Assembly: GCF_030445035.2 (NCBI RefSeq) | Contig: NC_080702.1 | Span: 25,617,652-25,681,651 of the forward strand | DNA length: 64,000 bases | Direction of reading: 5' to 3' | Source of the DNA: Dasypus novemcinctus | Lineage: Eukaryota > Chordata > Mammalia > Cingulata > Dasypodidae | Shown: one piece after another, positions 1 through 12,131 of the stretch | How the letters are laid out: the number at the start of each line of letters is the position of its first letter | How positions within the stretch are numbered: the stretch's first letter is position 1 | The notes under the pieces: generated by a model | Told to the model about the DNA's origin: nothing | Seen by the model: the letters and a program-made list of their open reading frames with translations, nothing else | The model's database searches: none | Position numbers and translations under genes: made by a program

Positions 1-32
1 CTTTAAAATAAATAAATAAAATAAAATAAAAA

Positions 33-160
33 GAGACGCAGATTCCTGGTGCCGCTGATAAGGATAGAAGTGGTTATGGAAGAACACGCAGCAAATGGAC
101 ACAGAGAGCAGACAACTAGGGGGAGGGGAGAGAAATAAATAAAAATAAATCTTTTTAAAA
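33..160 (+). repeat. DAS-type SINE, 3' portion
   Basis: This is the 3' half of a tRNA-derived xenarthran SINE. It carries the typical 'acgcagcaaatggacacagag' region, a G-rich segment and an AAATAAATAAA tail. The tRNA-like head is missing. An A-rich stretch (1-32) precedes it and may be the tail of another copy. Confidence 0.7.
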
Positions 161-480
161 AATGATACCAGATGGAATTGCAGATCAAGAGCTAATACAT
201 AGCAGAATGAATACATACAATATATTTCTTCAATAAAAACTTAATAAAAGATAACTGATGGCTTAAACAAAAACAACATATGGTAGGATTTATATCATGT
301 AAAAGTAAAATATATAACAATAATGGAACAAAGGAAGGAAAAGGAGAAATGGAAATACACTCTTATAAGGATCTTGTAGTATATTTGAAATGGTATACAA
401 CTCTTGAAGGTGCACTAAGGTAATCTAATGGGTATATTATAAACCTGAAAGCTACCATGAAAATAAAAATATACTTGTAG

Positions 481-890
481 GCAGCAGACTTGGCCCAGTG
501 GTTAGGGTGTCCGTCTACCACATGGGAGATCCACGGTTCAAACCCCGGACCTCCTTGACCTGTGTGGAGCTGGCCCATGCGCAGTGCTGATGCGCACAAG
601 GAGTGCCCTGCCACACAGGGGTGTCCCCCGCATAGGGGAGCCCCATGCTCAAGGAGTGCGCCCCGTAAGGAGAGCCGCCTAGCACAAAAGAAAGTGCTGC
701 CTGCTCAGGAATGGTGCCGCACACATGGAGAGCTGACACAACAAGATGACACAACAAAAAGAAACACAGATTCCCATGCCTCTGACAACAACAGACGTGG
801 ACAAAGAAGACACAGCAAATAGACACAAAGAACAGAAACAGGGGTGGGGGGGAAAGGGAGATAAATAAATAAATAATTAAATCTTTATAA
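481..890 (+). repeat. DAS-type SINE, near full length
   Basis: This tRNA-derived SINE is inserted in the old L1. The head contains an A-box-like stretch (491-509) and a B-box GGTTCAAACCCC (535-546). The body carries the CpG-containing tandem 'tggcccatgcgcagtgctgatgcgcacaaggagtgc' type units, and the tail is AAATAAATAAATAATT. Short flanking similarity (atatacttgtag before, atatagttgtag after) probably reflects the target-site duplication. The reverse strand gives spurious open frames. Confidence 0.9.
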
Positions 891-908
891 GTATATATAT
901 ATATATAG
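890..908. repeat. (TA)n microsatellite at SINE tail
   Basis: A run of alternating TA directly follows the SINE tail, as is common for microsatellites seeded by retroposon tails. Confidence 0.8.
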
Positions 909-1898
909 TTGTAGCTAATAAGCAATAAAATGAGATAAAAATGGAATCACAAAAAGTATTCAGTTAATCCAAAAGGAAACAGAAAATGGGACAAAAGATT
1001 AATAGCAAGATAATATATTTAACCTTAATCATATTAATAATCACATTAAATGTAAGTGATTCAAATATAACATTTGAAAGGCAGATATTATCAGACTGAA
1101 TGAGGAAGCAACACCAACCATATACTGCCCAGAAGAAATGCACTTCAGATATGAAGTGCACTTCAAATATAAAAAGTAAGAGTATGAGTATGCAAAAAGA
1201 TATAACATACTAAAGCCAATCAAAAGAAAGTTTCAGCATTACACTAATATCAAAGTAGATTTCAGAACAGAGAATATTACAAAAATAAGGAGGGTCATTT
1301 CATAAAGACAAGGGAGTCAATTCATCAAGAGAATATAAAAATCCTCATGATTCATGTACCTAATAACAGAGCTTTAAAATATGACATATAACTGGTATAA
1401 CTGCAAAAGAAATATAAAAATCCAAAATTATGTACAGAAATTTTAATACCACTCTTTCAATAATTGATAGAATAAATAGGCTGAAAATCAATAAGGATAT
1501 TAAAAATCCATCCTGACGTAATTAGTGCAAAACAAACATTCCACTCAACAACAGCCTGGTAAACCTTCTTTTAAAATGCGCATATGTATGTACCAATGGA
1601 CCACATCTCAATCATAAAACAAGTTTAACTACTTTAAAAGGATTAAAGCCTACAAAATATATTCTCTGACTATATTGGAATTAAATTAGAAAACAATAAC
1701 AAAATGCTTTAGAGGAAATCCCCAATTCTTGAGAAACTAAACAAAAGACTTCTACATAACATAAGAGCCAAAGAAGAAATCAAAGAGACATTAGGAGGTA
1801 TTTTGAACTCAGTGAAAAGGAAAGCACAATATAAAATTCATAAGCGGTTGCTAGAGGAATACTAAGGGGCAAATTTAAAGCACTGAAAGCTCTGTCAG

Positions 1899-2285
1899 TC
1901 CATGTGGAGAAAATGGACACGGTTGTTGCTGAGGGCAGGGAGAGGGGGCAAGAGATGTGCTGTGGGGGCATTTTTGGGACCTTGAGTTGTCCTAAATGAT
2001 ATTGCAGGGACAGATGCTGGACATTATATATCCTGCCATAACCCACTGGATGTAAGGGAAAGTGTAAACTACAATGTAAGCTATAATCAATGCAGTGCAG
2101 CAGTGCTCCAAAATGAATTCACCAAATGCAATGAATGTGCCACAATGATGAAAGAGGTTGTTAGTGTGGGAGGAGTGGGGGTGGGGGGGTGGGGTATATG
2201 GGAACCTCATATTTTTTAATGTAACATTTTTGTGATCTATGTGCCTCCAAAAAAATTCAATAAAAAATAAATGCTCATTTTTTAA
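1899..2285 (+). mobile_element. 5'-truncated xenarthran L1 3' end
   Basis: This is the last ~390 bp of the lineage-specific L1 3'UTR. It ends with a G-rich tract, then 'gggaacctcatattttttaatgtaacattt', then an A-rich tail. It splits the older L1 ORF2. Flanking repeats AAAGCTCTGTCAG (1,886-1,898) and AAAGCTATGTCAG (2,286-2,298) differ at one base and mark the target-site duplication. Confidence 0.85.
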
Positions 2286-4325
2286 AAAGCTATGTCAGAG
2301 AGGAAGATCTCAAATTTTCTCTGATTCTACCTTGAGAAATAAGAAGACAGAGATAATAAAGTTTAAAGTAATCTGGAATATGAAATATTAAACATCTGAG
2401 TGAAAATTAGTATAATAGCATTCAGGAAAACAGTAGAAATCAATGAAACCCAAAAATAATTCTTTGAGAAGATGAATAAAATGTATAAACCTCTACTAAA
2501 ACTGACAAGGAAAACTGGAAGACAAAATTCATCAATACGATGAATGAAAAATGTGAAGTCATTACAAGTTTTATAGATATTAAAATGATAATAAGAAAAA
2601 ATGTATAATTTAAGCCCCATAAATATAAGTTAGATAAAATGAACATAATCTGTGAAACAATCAATACTTCAAGAAAAAAAAAGATAACCTGAATAGCCCT
2701 GCTTCTATTGAAGAGATAAATTTTGCAAATAAAAGCCTCCCAACAAAGAAAACTCCAGGGCCAAATGGTTTCATTTAGTGAATTTAGCAATGGTTTCTGG
2801 AAGGAACATAGAAATTCCATGTAAACTCTTCCAGAATTTTGAAAAGATTAAATACTTCCCATTACCTTCACACCAGTAGCAAAGTCATTATAAGAAAACT
2901 ACATACTGAGATTCCCCATGCATACATTGTACACATTATTTTAGCAAATTGAATTATTCAACATATAAAAATATTAATAGGCTCTGACCAAATGGATTTT
3001 ATCCCAGGAATGCAAGATAAACTTTTGAAAAACGGAAGTAATTAACCATATTGACAAAATAAAAGAGGAAACCATAATCCTCATCCTCAAATGCACAAAA
3101 AGCATTTGACAAAATTCAGTATCATTCATAATAATAAAAAAAAAACTCTCAGCAATGCAGGATTAGAAGTGAACTTCCTCCACCTGATAAAAAAAATCTA
3201 TGGAAAACTTAGAGCTAACAGTATACTAAATTGTCAGACTCAATGCATCCCCCTAAGATCAGAAATATAACATCGATGCCAAACCTTACAATTTCTATAA
3301 ACCATGTTGGAGGTTCTAGCTGGCACAATAAGGTAAGAAAAATAAATAAAAAGCATACAGATTGGAAAGATGAAATGCCATTCTTTATTTGCAGTCAGCA
3401 TGATTTTCCATGGAGACAATTTGATGGAATTTTAAAAAAGCTACCAGAATAAACATGTGAGTTTAGCAGGACGGTTTCAGGATCAATATATGTACAAAAA
3501 TTGTATTTATAATACCAGCCATGAAAAATAGGAAACTGAAATTTAAAAAATAAAAACATCTACAATAGCATCAAAGGATATTAAATACCTAGGAATTTTC
3601 CTGACAAAATGGGAAATATATGAACCCTGAAAACTTAAAAACTAAGAGAAATGCTGGTGGTAATATCAAATGGCCCAACTACTTTGAATAAATTAATCAG
3701 TCTCTTAAAAATTAAATTTACCTCAACATTTGATCTAATCAAGCCACTCAATTATTTATACCAAAAACAAAACAAAACATAAAAGCATTTGTTCATACAA
3801 ATATTTGTACATGGATATCCACAGCATCTTTATTTGTAATAGCCAAGGTAGAATGAATTGAGCTGTCCATCAACAGGTGAAAGTATATACAATTCTTGGT
3901 CTCTCCATACAAGAGAATACAGCTCAATAATAAAAAGAAATGAACACTTTACAACATGGGTAAATAAGTCTTAATTATCCTGAGTGGTAGAAGCTATATT
4001 AAAAGGTATGTTTCCATTTGTAGAAAACTCTACATAACATAAAGTAGTCTCTTGTGACAGACATTGACCAGTGGTTTTGTGGTGGCTGGAAGGTTGGGCC
4101 AGAGAAGGGAGGGAAAAAGGAATTACAAAAGGGCAGGGGAAAGATATTTGGGGTGAGAGTAATTATTTTCATTATGGTGATGGTTTCATAGATTATGTTT
4201 GTGTGTAAATATATGTATATGGGCATAGGTATTTATATGTGTATATACATACATGTTAAAACTTATATACTTTAACCATGTACAGCATATTGTATGGCAT
4301 TTATATCTCAATCAACCAGTTATTG

Positions 4326-4995
4326 AAAGCAACATCAAAAATGAGAAAGCAAAAACTCTACTCACAAAAAAGAAATTTGAACATTTTTCTAAATATATAT
4401 GGATGGCAAATAAACAATAAGATTTAAACAATAAGACACCATATCACACATGTATTAGAATAGCTGATATTCTAAAAAGGAACAATGTCAAGTGCTGATG
4501 AGACTGCAGAGTAACTGGAACTCTCAGACATCGTTAGTCAGATGCAAAACAGTACCACTGCTTTGGAAAAGCGTTCGGCAGTTTCTCGTTAAGTTAAGCA
4601 TGTACTTACTATACCAACAAGCTAACTCTTGAGTATTTATCCAACAGCACTGGAAATGTATCTACACCAAGACTTGTTTGAAAATTTCTAGTGGCTTCAT
4701 TCATAATTACCAAAAAGTAGAAACATCGCAAATGTCCATGAAATGGTGAATAAAATGCTTAAAGAAATTGTGGTACATTCGAATGAAGGATTCTTACTAA
4801 GAAATACAAAGGAGCTAAGGAATTCATGCAATACATTTGAATCTTAAATTCATTAGGCTATGTAAAAGAAATACAACAAAAAAAGGGTACATACAATTCC
4901 ATTTTTCTTATATATTATGAAAAATACAAAACTATAGAAACAAAAACCAGTCCATGGGGCTGCTAGGGCTAAAAGTGTGGGTGGGATTATGAGGG
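4326..4995 (+). mobile_element. L1 3'UTR fragment
   Basis: A second sense L1 3' fragment abuts the first. It contains the common L1 blocks 'gcaaataaacaataag', 'ctggaactctcag' and 'caaatgtccatgaaatggtgaataaa', followed by 'ggtacatacaattccattt'. It is too diverged for subfamily assignment. Confidence 0.7.
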
Positions 4996-6085
4996 TCTAT
5001 TTTTTTAATTTTTAAAAATTTATTGAAGTATATGATGGATAAATAAACATATGTAAACAATAAGTGTATAGCAATAGGTGTGTGAACTTACAAAACAAAC
5101 ATATATGTCATCATATAGGACACTTGTACCTCACCCTACCACCAATACCTTGCATTGTTGTTAAACATTTTTCATTAATGATTAAAGAACATTGTCAAAA
5201 TATTACTACTAACCAAAGGTTTCCCCCAACCTTTTTATAATTATTATCATTTATATATGAACATTCATAAACAATAAGTGTATAGTGAAAGTTGTGAAGT
5301 TACAAAGCAAACATGCATAACATCATACAGGGTTCCCATACATCAACCCTTCACCAACACCTTGCATTGTTGTGAGACATTTGTTACAAATTATGAAAGA
5401 ATATTGTCACAATATTTCTACTATAGTCCTTATCTTACATTTGGTGTGTTTTTCCCCAAACCCGCCCTATTATTATTTTTTAAATATATATTTTTATGAC
5501 AGAAGTTGTAAACTTATAAAACAATCATGAACATGTGCAGAATTCCCAAACAACACCCCTCTATCAACACACCAAACTGTGGTGAAACATTTGTTACAAA
5601 TGAGATAATACCATCTGACTATGACCACATCCATAGCATACATTTGGCACACATTTTCCATACTGCCCCATTATCAACACAGTACATCTTTGGCATAGAT
5701 GCAAGAATATTATATTACTGCTAATCACAGTCCACAGGTCACTCCAGTTGTATTTTTCCCATGCTTCTCCATTCCCACCACCCTGCAATAGTGATGTAGA
5801 TTTGCTCTAGCTAACAAAGTACACTCTTGCATCTGTACCATCAACCACAATTCTCATCCACCTCTTGGTTTACTGTGCTTTTCAATTCCTGGATTATTCT
5901 CTAGCATTCTGTCAACTGGCATTTACATGCCTAGACTACCATTTTTAGCCACATCCCCATTTATAAAACAGTTGTTACTATGTGTTACCACCCACTCTAC
6001 ACATTTCCACACTTTTACAGTAAAGCTAATTAAACTTCTACATACATTAAATATCAGTAATCCATCTCAGTCCTCTTTTCTCCTT
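4996..6085 (-). mobile_element. L1 3'UTR, antisense, with ~213-bp tandem units
   Basis: This is antisense L1 3'UTR. Three diverged copies of a unit of about 213 bp lie head to tail. The landmark 'gtgaacttacaaaac' (or its variants) falls near 5,080, 5,292 and 5,506, each followed by a 'caccaa..cttgcattgttg'-like block. The same kind of sequence appears once at about 53,300, so the triplication may be particular to this copy or its subfamily. Confidence 0.7.
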
Positions 6086-6094
6086 TAAGAAACC

Positions 6095-6775
6095 ATCATT
6101 TACCACCAGGTCTTGAAGATATTTTCCTATAATTTCTTCTAGAAGCTTTATGGTTCTTGCTTTTATTTTTAAGTTTTTGATCCATTTTGAGTTAATTTTT
6201 GGATAAGGTGTGAGAAAGGGGCCCTCTTTCCTTCTTTTGGCTATAGATATCCAGTTCTTTCATCATCATTTGTTGAATGGACTGTTCTGCCAGAGCTGGG
6301 TGGTTTTGATAGGCTAGTCAAAAATCACTTGACCATAGATGTGAGGGTCTGTTTCTGAACCATTGATTTTGTTCCATCGGTCTATGTGTCTGTTTTTATG
6401 CCAGTACCATGCTGTTTTTACCACAGTAGCTAGGTAGCATGATTTAAAAAGTCTGGAGATGAGTTTGCTTTTCCTTTTTAGATGTTTGGCTATTCAGAAA
6501 CCCTTACCCTTCCAAATAAATTTGATAACCATGTTTTCAAACTTTTTAAAAATTCTGGTGGAAATTTTATCGGGATTGTATTGAATCTGTACATCAATTT
6601 GAGTAGAATTGACATTTTAATGATATTTAGTCTTCCAATCCATGAGCATGGAATGTTCTTCCAGTTATTTAGGCCTTTTAAAATTTCTTTTAATACTGAG
6701 TTGCAGTTTTCTGAATACAAGTGCTTTACATTTTTAGTTAAGTTTATTTGACTATTTGAGCTTTACATTGTTGGT
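6095..6775 (-). mobile_element. L1 ORF2 fragment, antisense
   Basis: The reverse strand encodes L1 ORF2 sequence. The frame at 6,490-6,720 carries '[19 protein letters not shown]', the well-known motif between the reverse-transcriptase and C-terminal parts. The rest of ORF2, including the endonuclease and most of the reverse transcriptase, is absent. The fragment sits directly beside an antisense ORF1 (6,900-7,925). Confidence 0.85.
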
Positions 6776-6779
6776 TAAG

Positions 6780-7925
6780 TTTATTTAATTATTTGAGTTT
6801 TATCTGTCATGTTTTATTTTCACCACTCTTTTGACACTTTCAGTTACTTTTATTGATACAATCTTCATTTCTAGACTTTCTTCCAGGCCTCTCTCTCTCC
6901 TGTCTTTTCTTTTCAGCCTCTAGCACACCCTTTAGTATTTCCTGAAAATCTGGTCACTTCATTGGAAATTCTCTGTTTCTGTTTATCTGTGAATATTCTA
7001 AACTCGCCCTCATTTTTGAAAGACAATCTTGCCAGATATAAGATTCTTCACTGGAAGTTTTCCTCTTATAGTATCTTAAATATATCATGCGACTATCTTC
7101 TTGTCTTCATGATTTCTGGTAGGAAATCAATACTTAATCTTATTGGGTATCCCTTATTTGTTATGCATTGCTTTTCTCTTGCTGTTTTCAGAACTCTCTT
7201 TGTCTTTGGCATTTGACATTCTCACAAGTATGTGTCTTGGGGTTCTTCTATTCAGATTTGTTCTGATGGGAGTACATTTTCTTCATGGACATGGGTATCT
7301 ATGTCCTTCAATAGGGTTGGGAAATTTTCTACCATTATTTCTTCAGACATTCTGTCCCTTTTTCTTCTTTTCTTCTTCTGAGACACCCATGACACATATG
7401 TTTGCATGCCTTTTGCTGTCATTTAGTTCTCTGAGATCTTGTTCAATTTTTTCCATTCTTCTTTTCATCTGTAATTTTGTATGCTCACTTTTGGAGGCCA
7501 TTTCTTCAGGCTCACAATCCTCTCTTTTACCTCCTCAAATCTATTATATGATTCCAATGTTTTTTTAATCTCATTTATTGCACCTTTCATTCCCATAAGA
7601 TCAACTATTTTTCTACATATGCTTTCAAATTCTTCTTTGTGCTCACTCATTGTCTTCTTAGTATCCTTAATCTCTTTAGCCATTTCATTGAATTTAAGGA
7701 GATTTGTTTGCACATCTATGATTAGTTGTCTCAATCCTTTATGTCGTCTGGAGGCTTATCTTATTCCTTGAACTTGGCCACATCTTCCTGTTTCTTGGTT
7801 TGGAGTGTAATTTTTGTTGGTGTCTTGGCATCGGGCTTACTAGAGTATTTTTTCTGAGTGCAGTTTTTCTCTTTAGGGATTCCTGTTCTTTCTCCTTTGC
7901 TGGATGAGCAGTAGAAGCCAAGGAT
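6780..7925 (-). mobile_element. L1/HAL1-type ORF1 region, antisense
   Basis: The reverse strand reads as a decayed L1 ORF1. A candidate start lies at 7,921 (MASTAHPAKEKEQ). A coiled-coil-like stretch follows (7,465-7,734, with heptad-like 'EIKDTKKTMSEHKEEFE'). The C-terminal half (6,900-7,460) is recognisable only by similarity to the usual ORF1 order. Frameshifts break it into at least three frames. ORF1 is an RNA-binding chaperone in active elements; this copy cannot make it. No endonuclease sequence follows ORF1, which suggests a half-L1 or an internal deletion. Confidence 0.7.
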
Positions 7926-9220
7926 ATAGTTTGTACTATAAGCTGTGAAGGCTCAAGTCGCCTTCATTGCCCCAGGGACCAATGAAGCTTCTCCCAACTT
8001 TCTCCTTTGTCAGGGGTAGGGACAGAGTCACAGCTGTGTAGAATAATCCAAATCGTGCTGGCCTAGATGTAGCTGTCCAGAGAGACTGATGAAGCTTCAA
8101 GCTCCTTTCTCCCCTGCCTGGGGTGGGAATGGAGCTGCAGATGTGGGCAACAATCTAGGCAGTGTGAGTATAAGAGGACCGAAGTGGCTCTGGCAGACTT
8201 CTGATTATTCAGCCTGTGCTAGCTAAATGTACCTGAAGTTACCTGGATATGCTGGTGCATGACCCACCAGCCTCCTCCCTGCCAGAGGTGGGACTTAAGC
8301 CTAGGCTAGTGTTGTTGACCAATCTGGGTGAAAGAAACTGGTTCCTACTGTCACTGTGATTTTCAGTCAGCTTTCCCTCATGCTGGGGGCAGGGTCAGAA
8401 CAGCAGTTACCAACCTCTTTCTGACTTGGACAGGCTTAAACTTTTGTTATTTGGGGGTTATATTTTAGCCAGCTGAATTTACTAATCAGCTGAAATCAGT
8501 TGCCACCCATCTCTTCCTCCCATTTTTTGGGAAATGGAACTTTAAACTCCAGCCACAGAATAGCTCCTGGGGCAGCTCATGATGCCAAAGTAGGATAATC
8601 ACTGGCCTCCATGACTTGGCCAGTAATTTCCCAGAGAGGCTGGAACAGGTATCCCCAGCTTCCCACCCACCGAAAGTGAGGCTAAGGCCCAGGCTAGAGC
8701 TGCAATCTGATCTGGAAGGAAAGAAGCTGGTCCCTACCAGCACTGTGATTTTCAGTCCACCCTACTTCCCCTCTTGGCAGGTGTGGAGTTAAGATGATGG
8801 CTACAGCCTCTTTCTGACTTGGACAGGCTCAAACTTTAGCTGTTCTTAGGATTATACTTTAGCCTGCCAAATTTACTCATCAGTAGTTGAAGTTGGTGCC
8901 CAACTGTCTCTTCCTCCACCATTTTTTGGAAGTGGAGCTTTTAATTACAGCCACAGAATTGCTCCCGAGGTGGCTTGTGCCTCCAGTGGAGGATGGGCAC
9001 TGGCCTCCATTGCTTGGAGCACTCTACTTATGAATCTTCTTTGCAGATGGGCAGTCTCCTCCTTCCATTCCTTCAAGGATGTTGCAGGATGTCCTTCTGG
9101 TCTCCTGGAGCTCCAACCAGGTGCTTCATCTAGCTCCAGATAGTTCTGGGTGTTTACTAAGTGCCCTGTAGCAGAAGTTGACTCTAGGAGCTCCTTACTC
9201 TGCTGCCAGAGGGAATTTTT
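7926..9220 (-). mobile_element. L1 5'UTR, antisense, with ~389-bp tandem monomers
   Basis: This is the presumed L1 5'UTR upstream of ORF1. Two copies of a ~389-bp unit are visible. 'cactgtgattttcag' begins at 8,352 and again at 8,741, and each is followed by 'ctctttctgacttggacaggct' and 'cc[ac]ttttttgg'-type blocks. The 5' end near 9,215 reads on the minus strand as '..cagagtaaggagctcc', like the 5' start of the sense element at 51.1 kb. Monomeric 5'UTRs are known in mouse L1; calling these units promoter monomers is inference. Confidence 0.65.
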
Positions 9221-9335
9221 AATGGCAATAAAATATTCTATTTCTTGAGTGTGATTGTGGTTACACAACTGTATATGTTTAAATAATGAAACTGTATACC
9301 TAACAGTGCTAAAAATATAAATGGGAGAATCATCA
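9221..9335 (+). mobile_element. L1 3'-end fragment
   Basis: A short piece with 'gtgattgtggttacacaactgtat' and 'gaaactgtatacctaa', the common terminal block of mammalian L1 3'UTRs, adjoins the antisense L1. Confidence 0.55.
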
Positions 9336-12117
9336 GTGAATAGTTGCTACTTAAACCCATGATGTTAAATACTATATATACACCTACATCTACTTAGGTA
9401 TGTATATATGTTACTATAGATAAAATACACACTACAAATACATATATGTACACACATGGCAAGTGTTTAAACTATTTTCTCTTCATTTTCTTCATTAATA
9501 AGGAGACCTTGACTATGTCATTTAACTAATTTTCATTCAACTGTGTATCTTTCTAAACACTAAAAGAACAATTGAGTTAGCAGTTGGAATTGGCTGAGAT
9601 GAAAGTGCCCAAAAAACAACTGTTTTAGGAGTAATGGTTCCATAACTTGTAGAGCTGCCTTTTTCTGCTAGATTTTGGTGAATCTGAAAGTTGTTGATAA
9701 AAAATAATAATAATAATAATAATAATGGGAAAACAGATATTGTGCAGCAAATAGCCGGAATCTGACCTACTAGGAAAAAAAGACTTTCCAACCCAATAAC
9801 CAGGAATTAGTAACTTAAAGAAAACCCATTATTTAGCAAAATTCAATTACATTACAAGTCAGTGCCAAGAAACAACTCTAAAATACCTTTACATTGCCTG
9901 TTTAAAACATTCCTAAATAATCTATTGGTCTATAGAATACATAAAAGGTACACAATCCAGTATTTAAAAGTGATCCGGTGAACACATCCTTCAATGAAAG
10001 TTGGATGATAGAGATGAGATTCTTAGAGGGTCTTTTACAACACCCAAACTTTATATTAACCTAATAAAAGGGAAAAAGGTGCTATGAGCCTATCTTGAGA
10101 AAAATACAAAGAAAATAAACTTTTATTAGTCATAGTGTTTCTCTTCAGACAGAATTCATCTTTTAATTTTTATCTAGGATAATTATTGCCTGTAATATGC
10201 AAGCTCATTCTTGGGAATACTTTTATAACAGGTTTTTAGCAAGGGATATATATTCAGGAGGCTATGCTTTAAATATTTTGTTTTAATTCAGTAGTAAGTC
10301 TCTCCTCCAGCCCCAGGGCCCTTTTATTCCAGGTTTCTGTTACCACCAGCTGTCTTGGGGGCTTTCTAATTTCTTAAGAGTATCTTCCATCCCTTGAGGG
10401 GTGGGTGAAAGGTCTTAGCATTTAGTTCTAACAGTGCTCTAATTGACCTTAGCAATGCCCTTTGCCCTTTGAAAGCACCAGTTTTTCTCAACTTGGTCTT
10501 TAAAGATAGCTGAGGGAGTTGTCCTCGGTTCCTGCACTACCTCATTTATTCCCTCTAAATTTCAGTTACTGATTTGAGCAATTAAGCTTTTTTATCTTCT
10601 TTTGGGTCTCCTCCATAGAATGGGATATATTTTCCCATATATGTAAATCTGACATAGGAAATGGGTTAAGGATGCATTCAAATTCTTAGTCTATTCCTGA
10701 GGCATTTACCAGAAGTGAAATTTTGCTGGCTCAGCTGCTGATTTTAGACAGCTGAATTGCCAATTCTTGGCTGAATTGAGATATGGGATTTTTCTCCACA
10801 GCACTATACTCCAGCCATTTTCCTCCTTTTTATCTAGCTGGCCTAAGACACCTGTCATTAAAGCAGAGGTGGAAGTCTGCAAATCCCTTTCTAGTTGTAA
10901 CTCTAACCTTATTTGGTGGATTTCTCTTCCTCAGTCTGCTGTGGCTAGCCACATGGCTTATAAGAATGGCTACCTATGGAACATGAAATGCCCACTTCCC
11001 CCACCCACTAGGTATTTGTGTAGGTTGCAGGGAAAGGATGAGGTGGAATTGGCCAGCAATCCATCCTAGAAGGTGTGCTACAGCGCACACAGGACCTTAG
11101 GTGTAGTGATCATTAACTTGTGTACATCCTGCTGGGAACCCACAAGACTCGCCCTACATGTACATATCACTGTTGACAATTTATTAGGCTACGTGTACCC
11201 TTGAGCTGCTCTATGCGTTAGCTAGACCCCCTCTTTGTGCTGTCTAGCCCTATCTAATCTTTGTCTTCCCACTGTACAGTGTGGTTGCTGCCCAATGGTT
11301 GTCATCAGGACACATGAGTAAATAAATGGCGTGACAGCTGCTGACCTCCCCATGTGATTTCTTTGGAATATTGAAGTATTCAGTTGGCCTTCCCAGGCTT
11401 GGTCTTTCTGCATTATACTAGCTGACTGCTGTGGCAGTGTGTCTGCCATCCTTACTAAAATTTTAAAACTTTTGTTCCTGAAACATGCACTCTAGTCCCT
11501 CCAGTATTTGGGTGCAAATACCCATACCACAGTGGCCCACAACAGTCAAGCAGGTGGGCAAACTCATCCCACATGGAAGTACAGGCCACCCTAGGATATT
11601 CCCTCCTGTGGATTCCTCACCCTGGCTCATACTTTGTATCTGATGTATCCTGCCAACTGCACCCATTGTCCCAAGTATGGCAAGAAGCTGTGTAAAAAAA
11701 ACAGCTTCCTGCCAAAATGAAGTAGATACATCAGGCCAAAGAAAGACTTGGGCAAGTCCAGATTGGTGAGTAATGAGCATTTATTTAGGGAACGTATGTG
11801 GGCTCTGCATCCTCAGTGATCAGAAGAGAGAGCATTTTCTGAGCTTGATCATCTGCCTCTAGCACATGAATTTTTCTATGGGGTGTTAACATTTGGTTCT
11901 GTTATATTGAAAATTATCTTCATTACAAAGCCTTTTTTACTCATAGGTGTTTTGAAGTTGTTCTTCTTACTATCTAGGTTTTCTAAGTTTTGATATTTTT
12001 CAAATCATAAAGTAGTATTTTCTCACTGTAGATAATGTGGTTTTAACAGAAAAGTATAAGACAAAGTCAAAAATCACATAGAATTCCCACCACCCCTTAT
12101 ACTTTGGGTATCTCCTT
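9336..12117. other. Unassigned 2.8-kb region
   Basis: I recognise no gene or named repeat here apart from a (TAA)n microsatellite at about 9,703-9,727. Open frames are short (at most 105 codons). One + frame at 10,783-10,986 has a hydrophobic stretch resembling a membrane segment, and a - frame lies at 11,463-11,780. Neither matches a family I know. The even base composition suggests unique sequence or a very old element. Confidence 0.5.
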
Positions 12118-12131
12118 TAAGCCTTCTTTAT

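Larger units (their letters stand above)
166..4325 (+). mobile_element. Ancient L1, ORF2 and 3'UTR, with nested insertions
   Basis: This is an old, heavily mutated L1 in sense orientation. Endonuclease-domain remnants lie around 1,030-1,880. Reverse-transcriptase remnants lie at 2,300-3,750, where the stretch near 3,000-3,115 encodes the familiar L1 pattern of a Gly-Phe-Ile-Pro-Gly-like motif followed by 'KAFDKIQ'. A typical mammalian L1 3'UTR with spoiled 'catcaacaggtga' and 'aataaaaag' blocks runs to about 4,325. It is interrupted by a SINE (481-890) and by a younger L1 3' end (1,899-2,285). No long open frame survives, so it is inactive. Domain assignments come from remembered L1 consensus patterns, not alignment. 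Confidence 0.85.

Noticed and set aside
481-560. Possible tRNA gene (A and B boxes)
   Set aside because: The boxes belong to the SINE head. The cloverleaf is not complete, and the sequence continues into the SINE body and tail.
515-925. 136-codon minus frame
   Set aside because: It is the antisense of a DAS-type SINE. Equivalent frames appear in the other SINE copies (12.1 kb, 51.3 kb).
10783-10986. Hydrophobic + frame considered as an envelope-like trace
   Set aside because: A single membrane-like segment without any other family signature; not enough to assign it.
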